Below are positions 19,054 through 27,015 of a stretch of DNA of 64,000 nucleotides, one piece after another. Under the pieces are notes generated by a model, which was not told the origin of the DNA, did not search any database, and worked only from the letters and a program-made list of their open reading frames with translations. This stretch comes from Alphaproteobacteria bacterium (lineage in GTDB: Bacteria; Pseudomonadota; Alphaproteobacteria; MPNO01; UBA830): NCBI GenBank assembly GCA_022822405.1, contig JAJEBT010000037.1:1-64000 (forward strand). Reading direction: 5' to 3'. Numbering within the stretch: the first letter of the stretch is position 1; the number at the start of each line of letters is the position of its first letter. A program made the translations under genes and the position numbers.

Positions 19054-19282
19054 CCCATCCTCCGATCGATCGGGTCAGTCTAGTCGGAACCTCACATCGC
19101 TTTCAAGGAGCGAATAGGCGTCAACTCATCGATTTGACTGTCCGAATTTGCGAATATGTTCCCCAGGTTCAGGGCCACGCGCCCGGATGAAGCGGACTTC
19201 GAACGCCGATGCCGCAACCTCCTCGATCAACTCGGGCCCTTCAGCACAGCATGACTGTTCCGCTCAACATTTGGTGAATGTC
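19054..19282. other. Non-coding boundary of the acquired island
   Basis: No gene is seen. Base composition falls from strongly GC-rich to mixed at around 19085-19160, for example TCATCGATTTGACTGTCCG. This marks the left edge of the low-GC island that runs to about 24765. An IS66 remnant follows directly. Confidence 0.4.
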
Positions 19283-19425
19283 TTCGGCGTGTACCTCAAC
19301 GACCAACGTTCACGTGTCTCGGGCCCCTCGCGCCTCGGCGAGAAGCTCGTCTACTTCGCCAATCAGTGGGACGGATTGCTGGCCTTCCTGCATGACAGGC
19401 GCGTCGAAGACATTGATGGACCCCG
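19283..19425 (+). mobile_element. IS66-family transposase (TnpC) remnant
   Basis: One frame reads YLNDQRSRVSGPSRLGEKL then VYFANQWDGLLAFLHDRRVE then DID. This is the conserved IS66 TnpC C-terminal segment, which usually continues as EIDNNxVExxIRPIAL. After VEDID the similarity ends and the frame runs into unrelated sequence. No terminal inverted repeats are recognised. It is a fragment of roughly 45 codons and marks past transposition at the edge of the island. Confidence 0.65.
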
Positions 19426-19691
19426 GATGGCTGCGTCGTCGCGTGGCGAAACACTGCCTCGGCGCGTCGGAGAGTTGTGTTGTCAACGGCGGCGTTTCCT
19501 CGCAACCTCGAACTCGCTCCCACACCGCGACCGGAGGTTCTGATGGCATCTTGAAGGGCTTCTGAAACATGGGGCGTTTATCGTCAGGCACTATTCTGAA
19601 CAGACGACCGTTCTGACCCGGCTTGTCTTTCACGGGGTTCAACGCTTGCAACGGGTTGCACATCTCAGGGTGCCTGGCCGAGCCAGGCTGC
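19426..19691. other. Island sequence without a recognised gene
   Basis: A minus-strand open frame runs through here (VKQPGSARHPEMCNPLQAL and MFQKPFKMPSEPPVAVWER are readable parts). It has no start with a ribosome binding site and no recognised family, and it overlaps the IS66 remnant on the other strand. It may be more mobile-element debris. A promoter for the higBA module begins at its right end. Confidence 0.3.
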
Positions 19692-19777
19692 TTGACACAG
19701 GTGACCACACTCCTGTATTGAATAGTTCCCATATTGGGAACATTATACTTGACATATAACCGGGATCGGTATAGATA
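19692..19777 (+). promoter_or_regulatory. higBA promoter region with GTTCCC-N5-GGGAAC operator
   Basis: A TTGACA (19692-19697) with TATTGA about 18 bases on forms one sigma-70-like promoter. The inverted repeat GTTCCCATATTGGGAAC lies immediately downstream (19725-19741) and is a likely autorepressor operator. A second TTGACA (19749-19754) with TAGATA at 19772-19777 would start transcription at or next to the higB ATG (19782). The gene has no ribosome binding site, so it could be leaderless from this promoter. Type II antitoxins with an HTH normally repress their own operon through such a dyad. Confidence 0.55.
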
Positions 19778-19781
19778 ACTT

Positions 19782-20075
19782 ATGCGGATCATCGCCAAAA
19801 AGACGCTCCGGGATTTCTGGCAGCGTCATCCAGATGCCGAAGAGCCGCTTCTCGCTTGGTATCGGGAAGTGAAGCAAGCGGATTGGGATACGCCGGCCAC
19901 ACTGAAGGAGATGTACGGCAACGCGAGCATCGTTGGTGACAACCGGGTGATCTTCAACATCAAGGGCAACGATTATCGCCTCGTGGTGAAGATCAATTAC
20001 CGGTATCGCGTCGTCTATATCCGCTTTGTGGGTACGCATGCCGAGTACGACGCCGTGAACGTGGAGGAGGTGTGA
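19782..20075 (+). CDS. higB: HigB-type toxin, mRNA interferase
   Basis: This 97-aa protein of the HigB branch of the RelE/ParE superfamily begins MRIIAKKTLRDFWQRHPDAE. The core continues ADWDTPATLKEMYGNASIV, then IKGNDYRLVVKINY and VYIRFVGTHAEYDAV. Members cleave mRNA on the ribosome and are neutralised by the HTH antitoxin encoded next to them. The antitoxin ATG follows the toxin stop by one base. The toxin-first order is typical of higBA. GC content is clearly below the catabolic genes around the island, suggesting transfer. Confidence 0.88.
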   Translation: MRIIAKKTLRDFWQRHPDAEEPLLAWYREVKQADWDTPATLKEMYGNASIVGDNRVIFNIKGNDYRLVVKINYRYRVVYIRFVGTHAEYDAVNVEEV

Positions 20076-20076
20076 G

Positions 20077-21297
20077 ATGGCCAATATCAAGCCAATCCGG
20101 TCCGAACGGGACTACGAGGCGGCTTTGGACCGGATCTCTGAACTCATGGATACGGAAACCGACAGCCCGGAGGGCGACGAGCTCGATGTCCTGGTCGATC
20201 TCGTTGAACTGTACGAAAGCAAACAAGTGTCGATGGGCTATCCGAGCCCGATCGCCGCGATCGAGTTTCGTATGGAACAGGCGGGTCTGCGCCCCGCAGA
20301 CCTTGCCCCATTCATCGGAAGCCGCGCAAAGGTCTCGGAAGTTCTCTCTGGCAAGCGCGCAATCACCATGCCGATGGCGCGCGCCTTACACGAGCATCTC
20401 GGAATTCCGGGGGACGTGCTGCTGCAGGAGCCGGATGTCGACCTGAACAATCCATTTTCCGACATCGAGTGGAGCCGGTTTCCCGTCAAGTCCATGGCAA
20501 AGTTGGGCTGGATTCCGGACGGATGCGATTTGTCGGGACGCCCCGAGCACATCATGCGGGATCTGATCGATCGTGCAGGGGGACTGGATGTTGCAGGCGC
20601 CGCGCTCTACCGGAAGAGCGATCACGTGCGCGCGAATGCCAAAATGAACCCCTATGCGCTCAAGGCGTGGTGCTGGCAGATCCTTGCAAGAGCGAACGCG
20701 GACCTTCCGAAGGCGGACTATGAGCGTGGCACCGTGACTTTGGACTTCCTGACGAAGGTCGCGCGGCTGAGCTGGTCGGAAGACGGTCCGAAGCTGGCGA
20801 AGGAATTGCTGGTCAAGCATGGCATTTCGCTCGTGATCGAAAAGCATCTGCCGAAAACGTATCTCGATGGGGTGGCACTCCGGCTCGGCGATGGCAGGCC
20901 AGTTATCGGACTCACTTTGCGCTACGACAGGATCGACAATTTCTGGTTCTGCTTGCTGCACGAACTAGCCCATGTGGGCCGACACATGGACAACGACAGG
21001 GGCGAAGCCTTCGTCGACGATTTCACGCTTCGGAAACTCGAAGGGAGACGGGAAAGTCCCAGGGAAACGCAAGCGGACGAATGGGCGGAAGAAGCGCTTA
21101 TTCCGCGCTCGGTTTGGGAAGCGAGCGCAGTGAGGGATCGCCCGACGACCATGGCCGTGATGAATCTCGCCAACGCCTTGCAAGTGCATCCGGCGATCAT
21201 TGCAGGGAGGGTTCGATACGAACGGAACAACTACCGACTGTTATCGCAATTCGTTGGGACCGGCGAAGTCCGGCGACAGTTCGGTATGGGATCATGA
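20077..21297 (+). CDS. HigA-like HTH antitoxin fused to an ImmA/IrrE zinc peptidase
   Basis: This 406-aa protein has three parts. Residues 1-55 are the acidic N-terminus of the COG5499 HigA type. Residues 57-112 are an HTH (IEFRMEQAGLRPADLAPFIG, SEVLSGKRAITMPMARALHE). The C-terminal half is an ImmA/IrrE metallopeptidase with HELAH at 295-299 and the later acidic helix ADEWAEEALIP. It should bind the toxin and the operator, and may be cut or may cut a repressor when activated. It directly precedes a CD-NTase gene, with 12 bp between. CapH/CapP, an HTH repressor plus a metallopeptidase, controls some CBASS operons, and this fusion recalls that arrangement. That link is inference. Confidence 0.85.
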   Translation: MANIKPIRSERDYEAALDRISELMDTETDSPEGDELDVLVDLVELYESKQVSMGYPSPIAAIEFRMEQAGLRPADLAPFIGSRAKVSEVLSGKRAITMPMARALHEHLGIPGDVLLQEPDVDLNNPFSDIEWSRFPVKSMAKLGWIPDGCDLSGRPEHIMRDLIDRAGGLDVAGAALYRKSDHVRANAKMNPYALKAWCWQILARANADLPKADYERGTVTLDFLTKVARLSWSEDGPKLAKELLVKHGISLVIEKHLPKTYLDGVALRLGDGRPVIGLTLRYDRIDNFWFCLLHELAHVGRHMDNDRGEAFVDDFTLRKLEGRRESPRETQADEWAEEALIPRSVWEASAVRDRPTTMAVMNLANALQVHPAIIAGRVRYERNNYRLLSQFVGTGEVRRQFGMGS

Positions 21298-21309
21298 GGT
21301 GGCAGGCCG

Positions 21310-21939
21310 ATGAACTTCCATAGCGGACTGGGAACTGGACTGTCCTCGCTGCCGCTAGGCAGAACAATTCGGTGGTACTACGTCCAGCCGCGTTTTCGAG
21401 CGTTTCTCGAAAACCTGTAGATCACCGAGGATCAGGCCAACGATGGCGAGACCAAGCATCAGGGTGTCGTCTCCTGCTTGAACCGCGGCTACTGGAACAG
21501 CAGTGATGATGCCTTACACCAAATTCTGATCGGTTCCTGGGGGAAGTTCACCCGGGTTCGCCCACCGCGTGATGTCGACATTCTCTTCGTCCTACCGGTA
21601 GAGGTGTACTGGCGATTTGAGCAACGCTCGGGCAATCGGCAGTCGCAGCTCTTACAGGAAGTGAAGAGCTGCCTTCAGACCACCTATCCGCAGACCGACG
21701 TTCGAGGGGACGGGCAGGTAGTCGTCGTGCCTTTCAATTCTTGCAAGGTGGAGGTTGCGCCAGCTTTCCCCTGCCGGAGAGGCGGTTACCTCGTATGCGA
21801 CACCCACGAAGGCGGACGCTACAAGTGGGTCCATCCGGAAGCCGAGATTGCCGCGCTCGATGGAGCCGACACAGCGCTGAACGGCAACGTGCGGAAACTC
21901 TGGCGGGTGACGAGTGGCAAAAGATCTTCGGCACGATGA
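21310..21939 (+). pseudogene. CD-NTase (SMODS nucleotidyltransferase), amber-interrupted and C-terminally truncated
   Basis: From ATG 21310 the frame gives an N-terminal helix (RFRAFLENL), then TAG at 21418-21420 where glutamine is expected. It reopens with ITEDQANDGETKHQGVV and the nucleotidyltransferase core. The GS motif is ILIGSWGKFTRVRPP, the catalytic DxD is RDVDILFVL, and KVEVAPAF carries the third acid. GGRYKWVHPEAEIAAL and NGNVRKL follow. After NGNVRKL the expected RLLKxW helix and remaining C-terminal lobe are missing; an unrelated tail ends at 21939. Such enzymes make cyclic oligonucleotide alarms on phage infection. As it stands the protein is unlikely to work unless the amber codon is suppressed or is an error. 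Confidence 0.8.
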
Positions 21940-22456
21940 TTCCAGCGAGAGTCGGTTGAACGAGGCGTGCGCCGCGCTCGTGCGTGAGTGCGAGCGGGAA
22001 GAGGAAAACTGCCTCTATACCTCGGCCAGCTTCTATATTTGGGTGCGCTGTCTGCGCTACGTGCGAGGTGCGCTCTGGATCGGGGCTGTTACCGGGAGCG
22101 CGGTCGCGGCTTCGCACATTCTGCGGGGTGATCCCTCGTATCGAATTTTCATGGCGGCAGCGGCACTGGCGGCGGTGACCCTCCCCGGCATAGGCCGTGC
22201 CATGCGCATCGATGCCGCAATACGCGATTACGCCGCCGCTGCGACCGCGTTCAAGAATTTGCAGAGCGAGTTCAGGCGGGCAGCGCGGGTTTGGTCGCTG
22301 AAACCCAATCCCGAGTTTGAATCAGAAGCGCGCAAACTATTCCGCTTGATCAATGAGGCACGCAAGCCGTCGCTCACGCCCCCCGAATTCTGCTTCCGCC
22401 TCGCGCAATGGAAGATTAAGAAAGGTCACTATAAACATGATGAAGATTCGAGTTGA
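21914..22456 (+). CDS. SLATT-domain two-TM effector
   Basis: This 180-aa protein starts at GTG 21914, inside the tail of the CD-NTase frame. After a charged helix (LNEACAALVRECEREEENC) come two transmembrane segments at about 52-70 and 77-95. A long amphipathic C-terminal helix follows (FKNLQSEFRRAARVWSLKP). This layout matches SLATT domains (SMODS- and SLOG-associating 2TM effectors), predicted to form pores when a nucleotide signal is sensed and so kill the infected cell. The gene itself looks intact. The overlap with a broken CD-NTase suggests that a deletion removed the end of the latter. Composition is low-GC like its neighbours. Confidence 0.75.
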   Translation: MAKDLRHDDSSESRLNEACAALVRECEREEENCLYTSASFYIWVRCLRYVRGALWIGAVTGSAVAASHILRGDPSYRIFMAAAALAAVTLPGIGRAMRIDAAIRDYAAAATAFKNLQSEFRRAARVWSLKPNPEFESEARKLFRLINEARKPSLTPPEFCFRLAQWKIKKGHYKHDEDSS

Positions 22457-22697
22457 GCAACCTTACAAGCAAAAAATCGGTTCCTTCAAGGAGCGGATTG
22501 ACAAGGGCTCGGGCACCAGGATGCTGGTAGGGTCGGAGTTCCGCACCATCTTCCTCGGCATGGACCAGCTCCGCGACCAGCTGCTCTATTCCGACGTCAA
22601 GGGCAGGAACCCCTTCAAGGACGGGTGCGCGCGCGAGGCGGTCTATCGCGCGATCGACATCGAGGCAAACCGTCGCCAGCACTCCGGGGCGGCCTGA
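22437..22697 (+). CDS. Hypothetical 86-aa protein
   Basis: The frame starts with two ATG codons that overlap the 3' end of the SLATT gene by 20 bp, so it is probably co-translated. The product begins MMKIRVEQPYKQKIGSFKER and ends DIEANRRQHSGAA, and is charged with no membrane segment. Visible segments are RMLVGSEFRTIFLGMDQLRD and NPFKDGCAREAVYRA. I do not recognise a family. The position makes it a candidate third component of the CD-NTase/SLATT module or the remnant of a further gene. Confidence 0.5.
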   Translation: MMKIRVEQPYKQKIGSFKERIDKGSGTRMLVGSEFRTIFLGMDQLRDQLLYSDVKGRNPFKDGCAREAVYRAIDIEANRRQHSGAA

Positions 22698-22951
22698 AGC
22701 CGCTTGGAGACTCTTGGACGGCCAAAAAATTACAGCTCGGTCGCACGGCGGTGGGCGTATCCCGATCCGCGTGCCTGCTGACTTGCCCGGAATCGCTCTA
22801 CCCACTACAAATGTTTTTCTGAGACTGCGGTTGAATCGCCGTACCAATTCGACTGATTTGACCCTTCCTAATCTGGAAGGCGCATTCGGCAACCGGAAGG
22901 GCGCGACGGTGATGCCCGCCCCGAATATCCTGAAATCGAGGAGAAACTGAC

Positions 22952-23848
22952 ATGAGAGCTCTTTCGACGTGCACTCTGGCGGTGGCTTCAATCCTCTCGC
23001 TCGCGGCTTGCGGCGGGGGCGGCAGTTCCGGGTCGCAGCCGGTCTTCGGCCTCGACGAAATCAGGGAGCTCACAGGCCTGTCCGCGCCGACCGAGACCGG
23101 GCCGGCGCAGCAGATGCGCCAACAGGACATACGTGCGCGCGCCGATTCCCTGGTCGTTTCCACGATGCACACGGAGGTCGTGCTCCCGGAAGGGACGCTC
23201 ACGGTGCGGCAGCTGTCGGAGTGCTCCGGGGCCGTGTGCGAGCTGCTCGACCCCGCGACCGGCGAGACCGACACAGTCAACCTCGACATGGTCCCGGTTG
23301 GGTCGGGCGATGCCGAAGCCATCGGCTCGGCGCATGGCATCACCCTGACGTCGGAAAGCTCGCACCAAATGGGTGTAGACATGAGCTCGCTCGGCGCCTG
23401 GATGGAGCATGGCTCGTTCGCGCTCACCAGCCGGCGCGCAGTTCGCGAGGAGTTCGAGAGCGATATCCTGCACGCGTCGGCCCTGGGTGATCTGACCGGT
23501 GGTCCGCTGACCGGATCCGCCACGTGGCTCGGCATCATGGTGGGAACGCCTGCCACCGGGGACCACCGTGGCGACCGGCTGGTCGGGACGGCAGCCTTCA
23601 ACTACGACATGACCGCCGGCGGACTCGATGCCGGGTTCAGCGGCATCAGGAACATCGACCGAGGGACGGCGCATACGGTCGAGGTGGTGATCTTCACCGA
23701 CCTCGTGGTCGGCTCGGACGGGACTTTCTCGCGAGGCCAGTCGGGCGGGCGCATCCAAGGCGGCTTCTACGGTCCTGGCCACGCCGAGGCGGGAGGCATC
23801 TTCGAGCACTCCAACATCGTCGGCGCCTTCGGCGCGAAGCGGCAATAG
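22952..23848 (+). CDS. Surface lipoprotein with a TbpB-like beta-barrel domain
   Basis: This 298-aa protein has a lipoprotein signal (TLAVASILSLAACGGGGSSG) whose lipobox cysteine is about residue 20. The C-terminal third has the transferrin-binding-protein-like barrel signature: GTAAFNYDMTAGGLDAGFSG, then GGFYGPGHAEAGGIFEH and VGAFGAKR at the end. In Neisseria this domain occurs in Slam-exported receptors; in alphaproteobacteria most members have unknown ligands. GAGGAGA precedes the ATG. No TonB receptor or Slam gene is nearby. Its GC content is higher than the CD-NTase genes on either side, so it may have a separate origin. Confidence 0.75.
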   Translation: MRALSTCTLAVASILSLAACGGGGSSGSQPVFGLDEIRELTGLSAPTETGPAQQMRQQDIRARADSLVVSTMHTEVVLPEGTLTVRQLSECSGAVCELLDPATGETDTVNLDMVPVGSGDAEAIGSAHGITLTSESSHQMGVDMSSLGAWMEHGSFALTSRRAVREEFESDILHASALGDLTGGPLTGSATWLGIMVGTPATGDHRGDRLVGTAAFNYDMTAGGLDAGFSGIRNIDRGTAHTVEVVIFTDLVVGSDGTFSRGQSGGRIQGGFYGPGHAEAGGIFEHSNIVGAFGAKRQ

Positions 23849-24159
23849 GCACCCGATCGAGGGGGTTCATCGTGGCTCCAGGAAAGCCCCCATGCTCACG
23901 ACCCGGACGGCGCGTCGGGCAGCGCCTTCTTCATCGCCCAGATGAGGCGGGAGGGCGGGTTCGCCGACCGGTCGACAGCAAGGGTTGCGGGCGATCGCGC
24001 GTGGCCGCAGCCCGGCTCGGATCGCCTTGCGCCGACAACCCGGAATGACGCTGGCGGGCTCGGCGATAAGGGACGATGATCGCTTCCCGCTGATCGGGCA
24101 AGGCCATCACATCGTCTGTGATCAGTTCGGCCCGGTCCCACGCGCGGCTGATCTCGATA
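23849..24159. other. Island sequence without a recognised gene
   Basis: No start with a ribosome binding site and no recognisable family is found on either strand. A minus-strand frame containing ALPDQREAIIVPYRRARQ looks protein-like and could be transposase debris, but it has no clear family. The second CD-NTase copy begins abruptly at its right end, at AGTTGGCTTCAGACC. Confidence 0.3.
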
Positions 24160-24530
24160 GCATGAAGAGTTGGCTTCAGACCACATATCCGTAGATCGAC
24201 ATTCGGGGTGACGGGCAGGTGGTCGCAGTGCCCTTCAATGCGCGCAAGGTGGAGGTTGCGCCGGCCCTCCCGTGCCAGGAAGGTGATTGCCTCGTATGCG
24301 ACACCCATAGCAGCGGACGCTGCAAGCTGGTCCATCCGGAAGTCGATATTGCTGCGCTCGATGGCACCGATACAGGACTGAACGGCAACGTGCGGAAACT
24401 CATCCGGATACTCAAGCAGTGGCAGCGCCACAGTAGCCTGCCCATCGAGTCATTGCAGATAGAAGCACCCGTTAAGGAAGTATTGCCACGCTTGATCTAC
24501 GGCGGCTGTGATGAGTTCCGGTTTGACTGA
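24160..24530 (+). pseudogene. Second CD-NTase copy, 5'-truncated and amber-interrupted
   Basis: The segment is about 80% identical by eye at nucleotide level to 21660-21900 of the first copy. It encodes WLQTTYP, then TAG where copy 1 has CAG, then IDIRGDGQVVAVPFNARKVE and CLVCDTHSSGRCKLVHPE. Unlike copy 1 it continues past NGNVRKL into IRILKQWQRHSSLPIES and a natural-looking C-terminus at 24530. The GS and DxD catalytic motifs are missing. No start is available. The two copies are complementary remnants: one keeps the N-terminal part and the other the C-terminal part. Confidence 0.8.
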
Positions 24531-24765
24531 TTGGTGCCGCATGCCTTGGGCCACATGATCAGCCGCGCCAATCGGTGGGGCACCATGTCGGCCACTGACG
24601 CAATGATACAACTCGGAGATGCGTGGCTGAGCAAGGCTTCAAGCGCCCGGTGGCGCGCGCTGAGGGTCTGTGTATTTGAAGGTGGCAACTGGAAAATTCT
24701 GGCACGTGACGCGTGGCAAAGGTCGAGGCCTGCTCTGGACGACAATTGGGACCGGTGCCGGTCGG
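24531..24765. other. Right edge of the island, no gene recognised
   Basis: A short rightward frame (MIQLGDAWLSKASSARWRAL) is open here but has no ribosome binding site and no family. The leftward ettA gene ends at 24766. Composition returns to high GC within ettA, so the acquired island ends about here. Confidence 0.3.
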
Positions 24766-26445
24766 TCAGCGACCGAGCGGCTTGTACCTGATGCTCTGCG
24801 GCTGTTCCGCAGACGATCCCTTGCGGCGTCTGAAATCCTCGGCATAGGCAGCGTAGTTGCCTTCGAACCACACCGTCTGGCTTTCGCCCTCGAAGGCCAG
24901 AATGTGGGTTGCGATCCGGTCGAGAAACCAGCGGTCGTGGCTGACCACGACAACGCAGCCCGGAAACTCGAGCAGCGCCTCCTCGAGCGCGCGCAGCGTG
25001 TCGACGTCGAGGTCGTTCGTCGGCTCGTCGAGCAGCAGCACATTGGCGCCCGACTTGAGAACCTTCGCGAGATGGACCCGATTCCGCTCGCCGCCCGAGA
25101 GCTGGCCGACCTTCTTCTGCTGATCGGCACCGCGAAAATTGAATCCCGCCGCATAGGCACGGCTCTGCAGGGTCCGTCCGCCCAGATCGATCACGTCGAG
25201 CCCGCCCGAGATCTCTTCCCAGACCGTGTTGCCGTCATCGAGCATGTCCCGGCTCTGGTCGACATGACCGAGCCCCACCGTGTCGCCCGTCCGCAGGACG
25301 CCGGAGTCAGGCCGTTCCTGCGACGTGATCATGCGGCACAACGTCGTCTTCCCGGCGCCGTTCGGGCCGATCACCCCGACGATCGCCCCCGGCGGCATCT
25401 TGAAGCTGAGATTCTCGATCAACAGCTTTCCCCCAAGGGCCTTCGACATGCCCTCGGCCTCGATCACAAGGTCGCCGAGCCTGGGACCTGGAGGGATCGT
25501 GATCTGCTGGCGGTCGGGCGCGCGGTCGCGGCTGTCCGCAACCAGTTTCTCGAAAGCCGAAAGCCGCGCCCTGCTCTTCGCCTGCCTCGCACGAGGGCTC
25601 TGGCGTACCCATTCGAGTTCCTGGCAGATTGCGCGCTGGCGTGCGCTCTCCTCGCGCTCCTCCTGCACCAGGCGCTTTTCCCGGTTCTCCAGCCAGGCGC
25701 TGTAATTTCCCTCGAAGGGGAGGCCCTTGCCGCGATCCAGTTCGAGAATCCAGCCGGCGACGTTGTCCAGAAAATACCGGTCATGGGTGACGGCAACGAC
25801 GGTCCCGGGATAGTCGTCCAGATAGCGCTCCAGCCAGGCAACGGACTCGGCATCCAGATGATTGGTGGGCTCGTCCAGCAGAAGCATGTCCGGCCGCGAC
25901 AGCAGCAGGCGGCACAGGGCCACACGCCGGCGCTCGCCGCCCGAGAGCGTGCCGACATCGGTATCTCCAGGGGGACACCGCAAGGCGTTCATCGCGATCT
26001 CGACCTCGCGATCGATCTCCCACGCCCCGGCAGCGTCGATCTCGGCCTGCAGTTCCGCCTGCTCCTCTATCAGCCCTTCCATCTCCTCGGGGGAGAGCTC
26101 CTCGGCAAACCGCGCGGCCACGGAGTTGAAACGATCGAGAAGCGCCTGTTTTTCGGCAACGCCCTCCATGACGTTCCCGAGCACATCCTTTTCCGGGTCA
26201 AGCGCCGGTTCCTGTGGCAGATATCCAACCCGAAGGCCCTCCGCCGCCCAGGCTTCGCCATCGAACTCGGTGTCCACTCCGGCCATGATCCGCAGAAGGG
26301 TCGATTTGCCGGCGCCGTTGAGGCCCAGCACCCCGATCTTTGCGCCCGGCAGGAAGCTGAGCCAGACATTCTCGACGATCTTCCGACCGCCGGGGAAGGT
26401 CTTGGTAAGACCCTTCATGACATAGACATATTGCGGCGAGTTCAC
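24766..26445 (-). CDS. ettA: Energy-dependent translational throttle protein EttA (ABC-F)
   Basis: This 559-aa protein has two ABC domains and no membrane segment. Motifs are [27 protein letters not shown] and [11 protein letters not shown] in the first half, and [26 protein letters not shown] and [11 protein letters not shown] in the second. The linker between them carries the charged tRNA-interaction region. EttA binds the ribosomal E site and gates entry into elongation according to ATP/ADP. The start is placed at GTG 26445 ([15 protein letters not shown]), matching the E. coli N-terminus; an in-frame ATG further upstream adds non-conserved residues. It is a housekeeping gene flanking the island. 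Confidence 0.93.
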   Translation of the reverse strand: MNSPQYVYVMKGLTKTFPGGRKIVENVWLSFLPGAKIGVLGLNGAGKSTLLRIMAGVDTEFDGEAWAAEGLRVGYLPQEPALDPEKDVLGNVMEGVAEKQALLDRFNSVAARFAEELSPEEMEGLIEEQAELQAEIDAAGAWEIDREVEIAMNALRCPPGDTDVGTLSGGERRRVALCRLLLSRPDMLLLDEPTNHLDAESVAWLERYLDDYPGTVVAVTHDRYFLDNVAGWILELDRGKGLPFEGNYSAWLENREKRLVQEEREESARQRAICQELEWVRQSPRARQAKSRARLSAFEKLVADSRDRAPDRQQITIPPGPRLGDLVIEAEGMSKALGGKLLIENLSFKMPPGAIVGVIGPNGAGKTTLCRMITSQERPDSGVLRTGDTVGLGHVDQSRDMLDDGNTVWEEISGGLDVIDLGGRTLQSRAYAAGFNFRGADQQKKVGQLSGGERNRVHLAKVLKSGANVLLLDEPTNDLDVDTLRALEEALLEFPGCVVVVSHDRWFLDRIATHILAFEGESQTVWFEGNYAAYAEDFRRRKGSSAEQPQSIRYKPLGR

Positions 26446-26706
26446 GGCACGGTCTCGTAATGGGAAGTATTGGAAATCCAGTATGTAGGCGGCTTCGGCG
26501 CTAGGCGCAACGGACCGCCCGAACGGCCGCATGTCAGTGCGGCGGGGTCAGGACATCGATGGCGACCGCCACGCCGTATCGCCGCAGATCTCCGGCCGGC
26601 CGCGGGGTCCGCCCGGTCGAACCGGAACAAGCCTCGCAAGTTGACAGTGCAAAAGGCCAACCGTATACACGCCTTCGCATACGGCGTGAGGCTCGCCACT
26701 CATCTT

Positions 26707-26796
26707 GGAGAGATGGCCGAGTGGCTGAAGGCGCTGGTTTGCTAAATCAGTATACGGGCAACCGTATCGTGGGTTCGAATCCCACTCTCTCCGCCA
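26707..26796 (+). tRNA. tRNA-Ser(GCU)
   Basis: A 90-nt class II tRNA. The acceptor stem GGAGAGA pairs with TCTCTCC, followed by discriminator G and an encoded CCA (26794-26796). The anticodon arm CTGGT-TTGCTAA-ATCAG shows anticodon GCT, which reads AGC/AGU serine codons. The long variable arm (TATACGGGCAACCGTATC) is typical of serine tRNAs, and the T-arm has GGGTTCGAATCCC. A CCGGGG/CCCGGG hairpin at about 26801-26841 follows and may terminate the transcript. Confidence 0.97.
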
Positions 26797-27015
26797 ACCT
26801 CCCCGGGGAAGTTCCGCAGCCTTCGGGCTCCCTTCCCGGGGCGGGACCGGCCATGCGGGCGGCGCAGTGGTGGCGCCCCGCTGACGCCCGTCTACCGCCC
26901 GTCGGGAAAGGCCGCACAGCAAGCAGACAAGCCCTGCATTACTGGAATTCGGGGACCGTCATCCAGACGGCAGACCGCGCCAGTGATGCCGCGCGGCCCC
27001 AACGGGAACAACCGG

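Noticed and set aside
19310-19798. 162-aa minus-strand frame before higB
   Set aside because: It has protein-like stretches but overlaps the IS66 remnant, the higBA operator and the higB start; no family is recognised and no ribosome binding site is seen.
21310-24530. TAG recoding as an amino acid throughout the genome
   Set aside because: TAG is used as the normal stop of many intact genes here (for example 14071, 35751, 36979, 52203), so general recoding is not supported.
26707-27015. tRNA-Ser as the attachment site of the neighbouring island
   Set aside because: No direct repeat of the tRNA 3' end was noticed on the island side, and ettA lies between the tRNA and the island.
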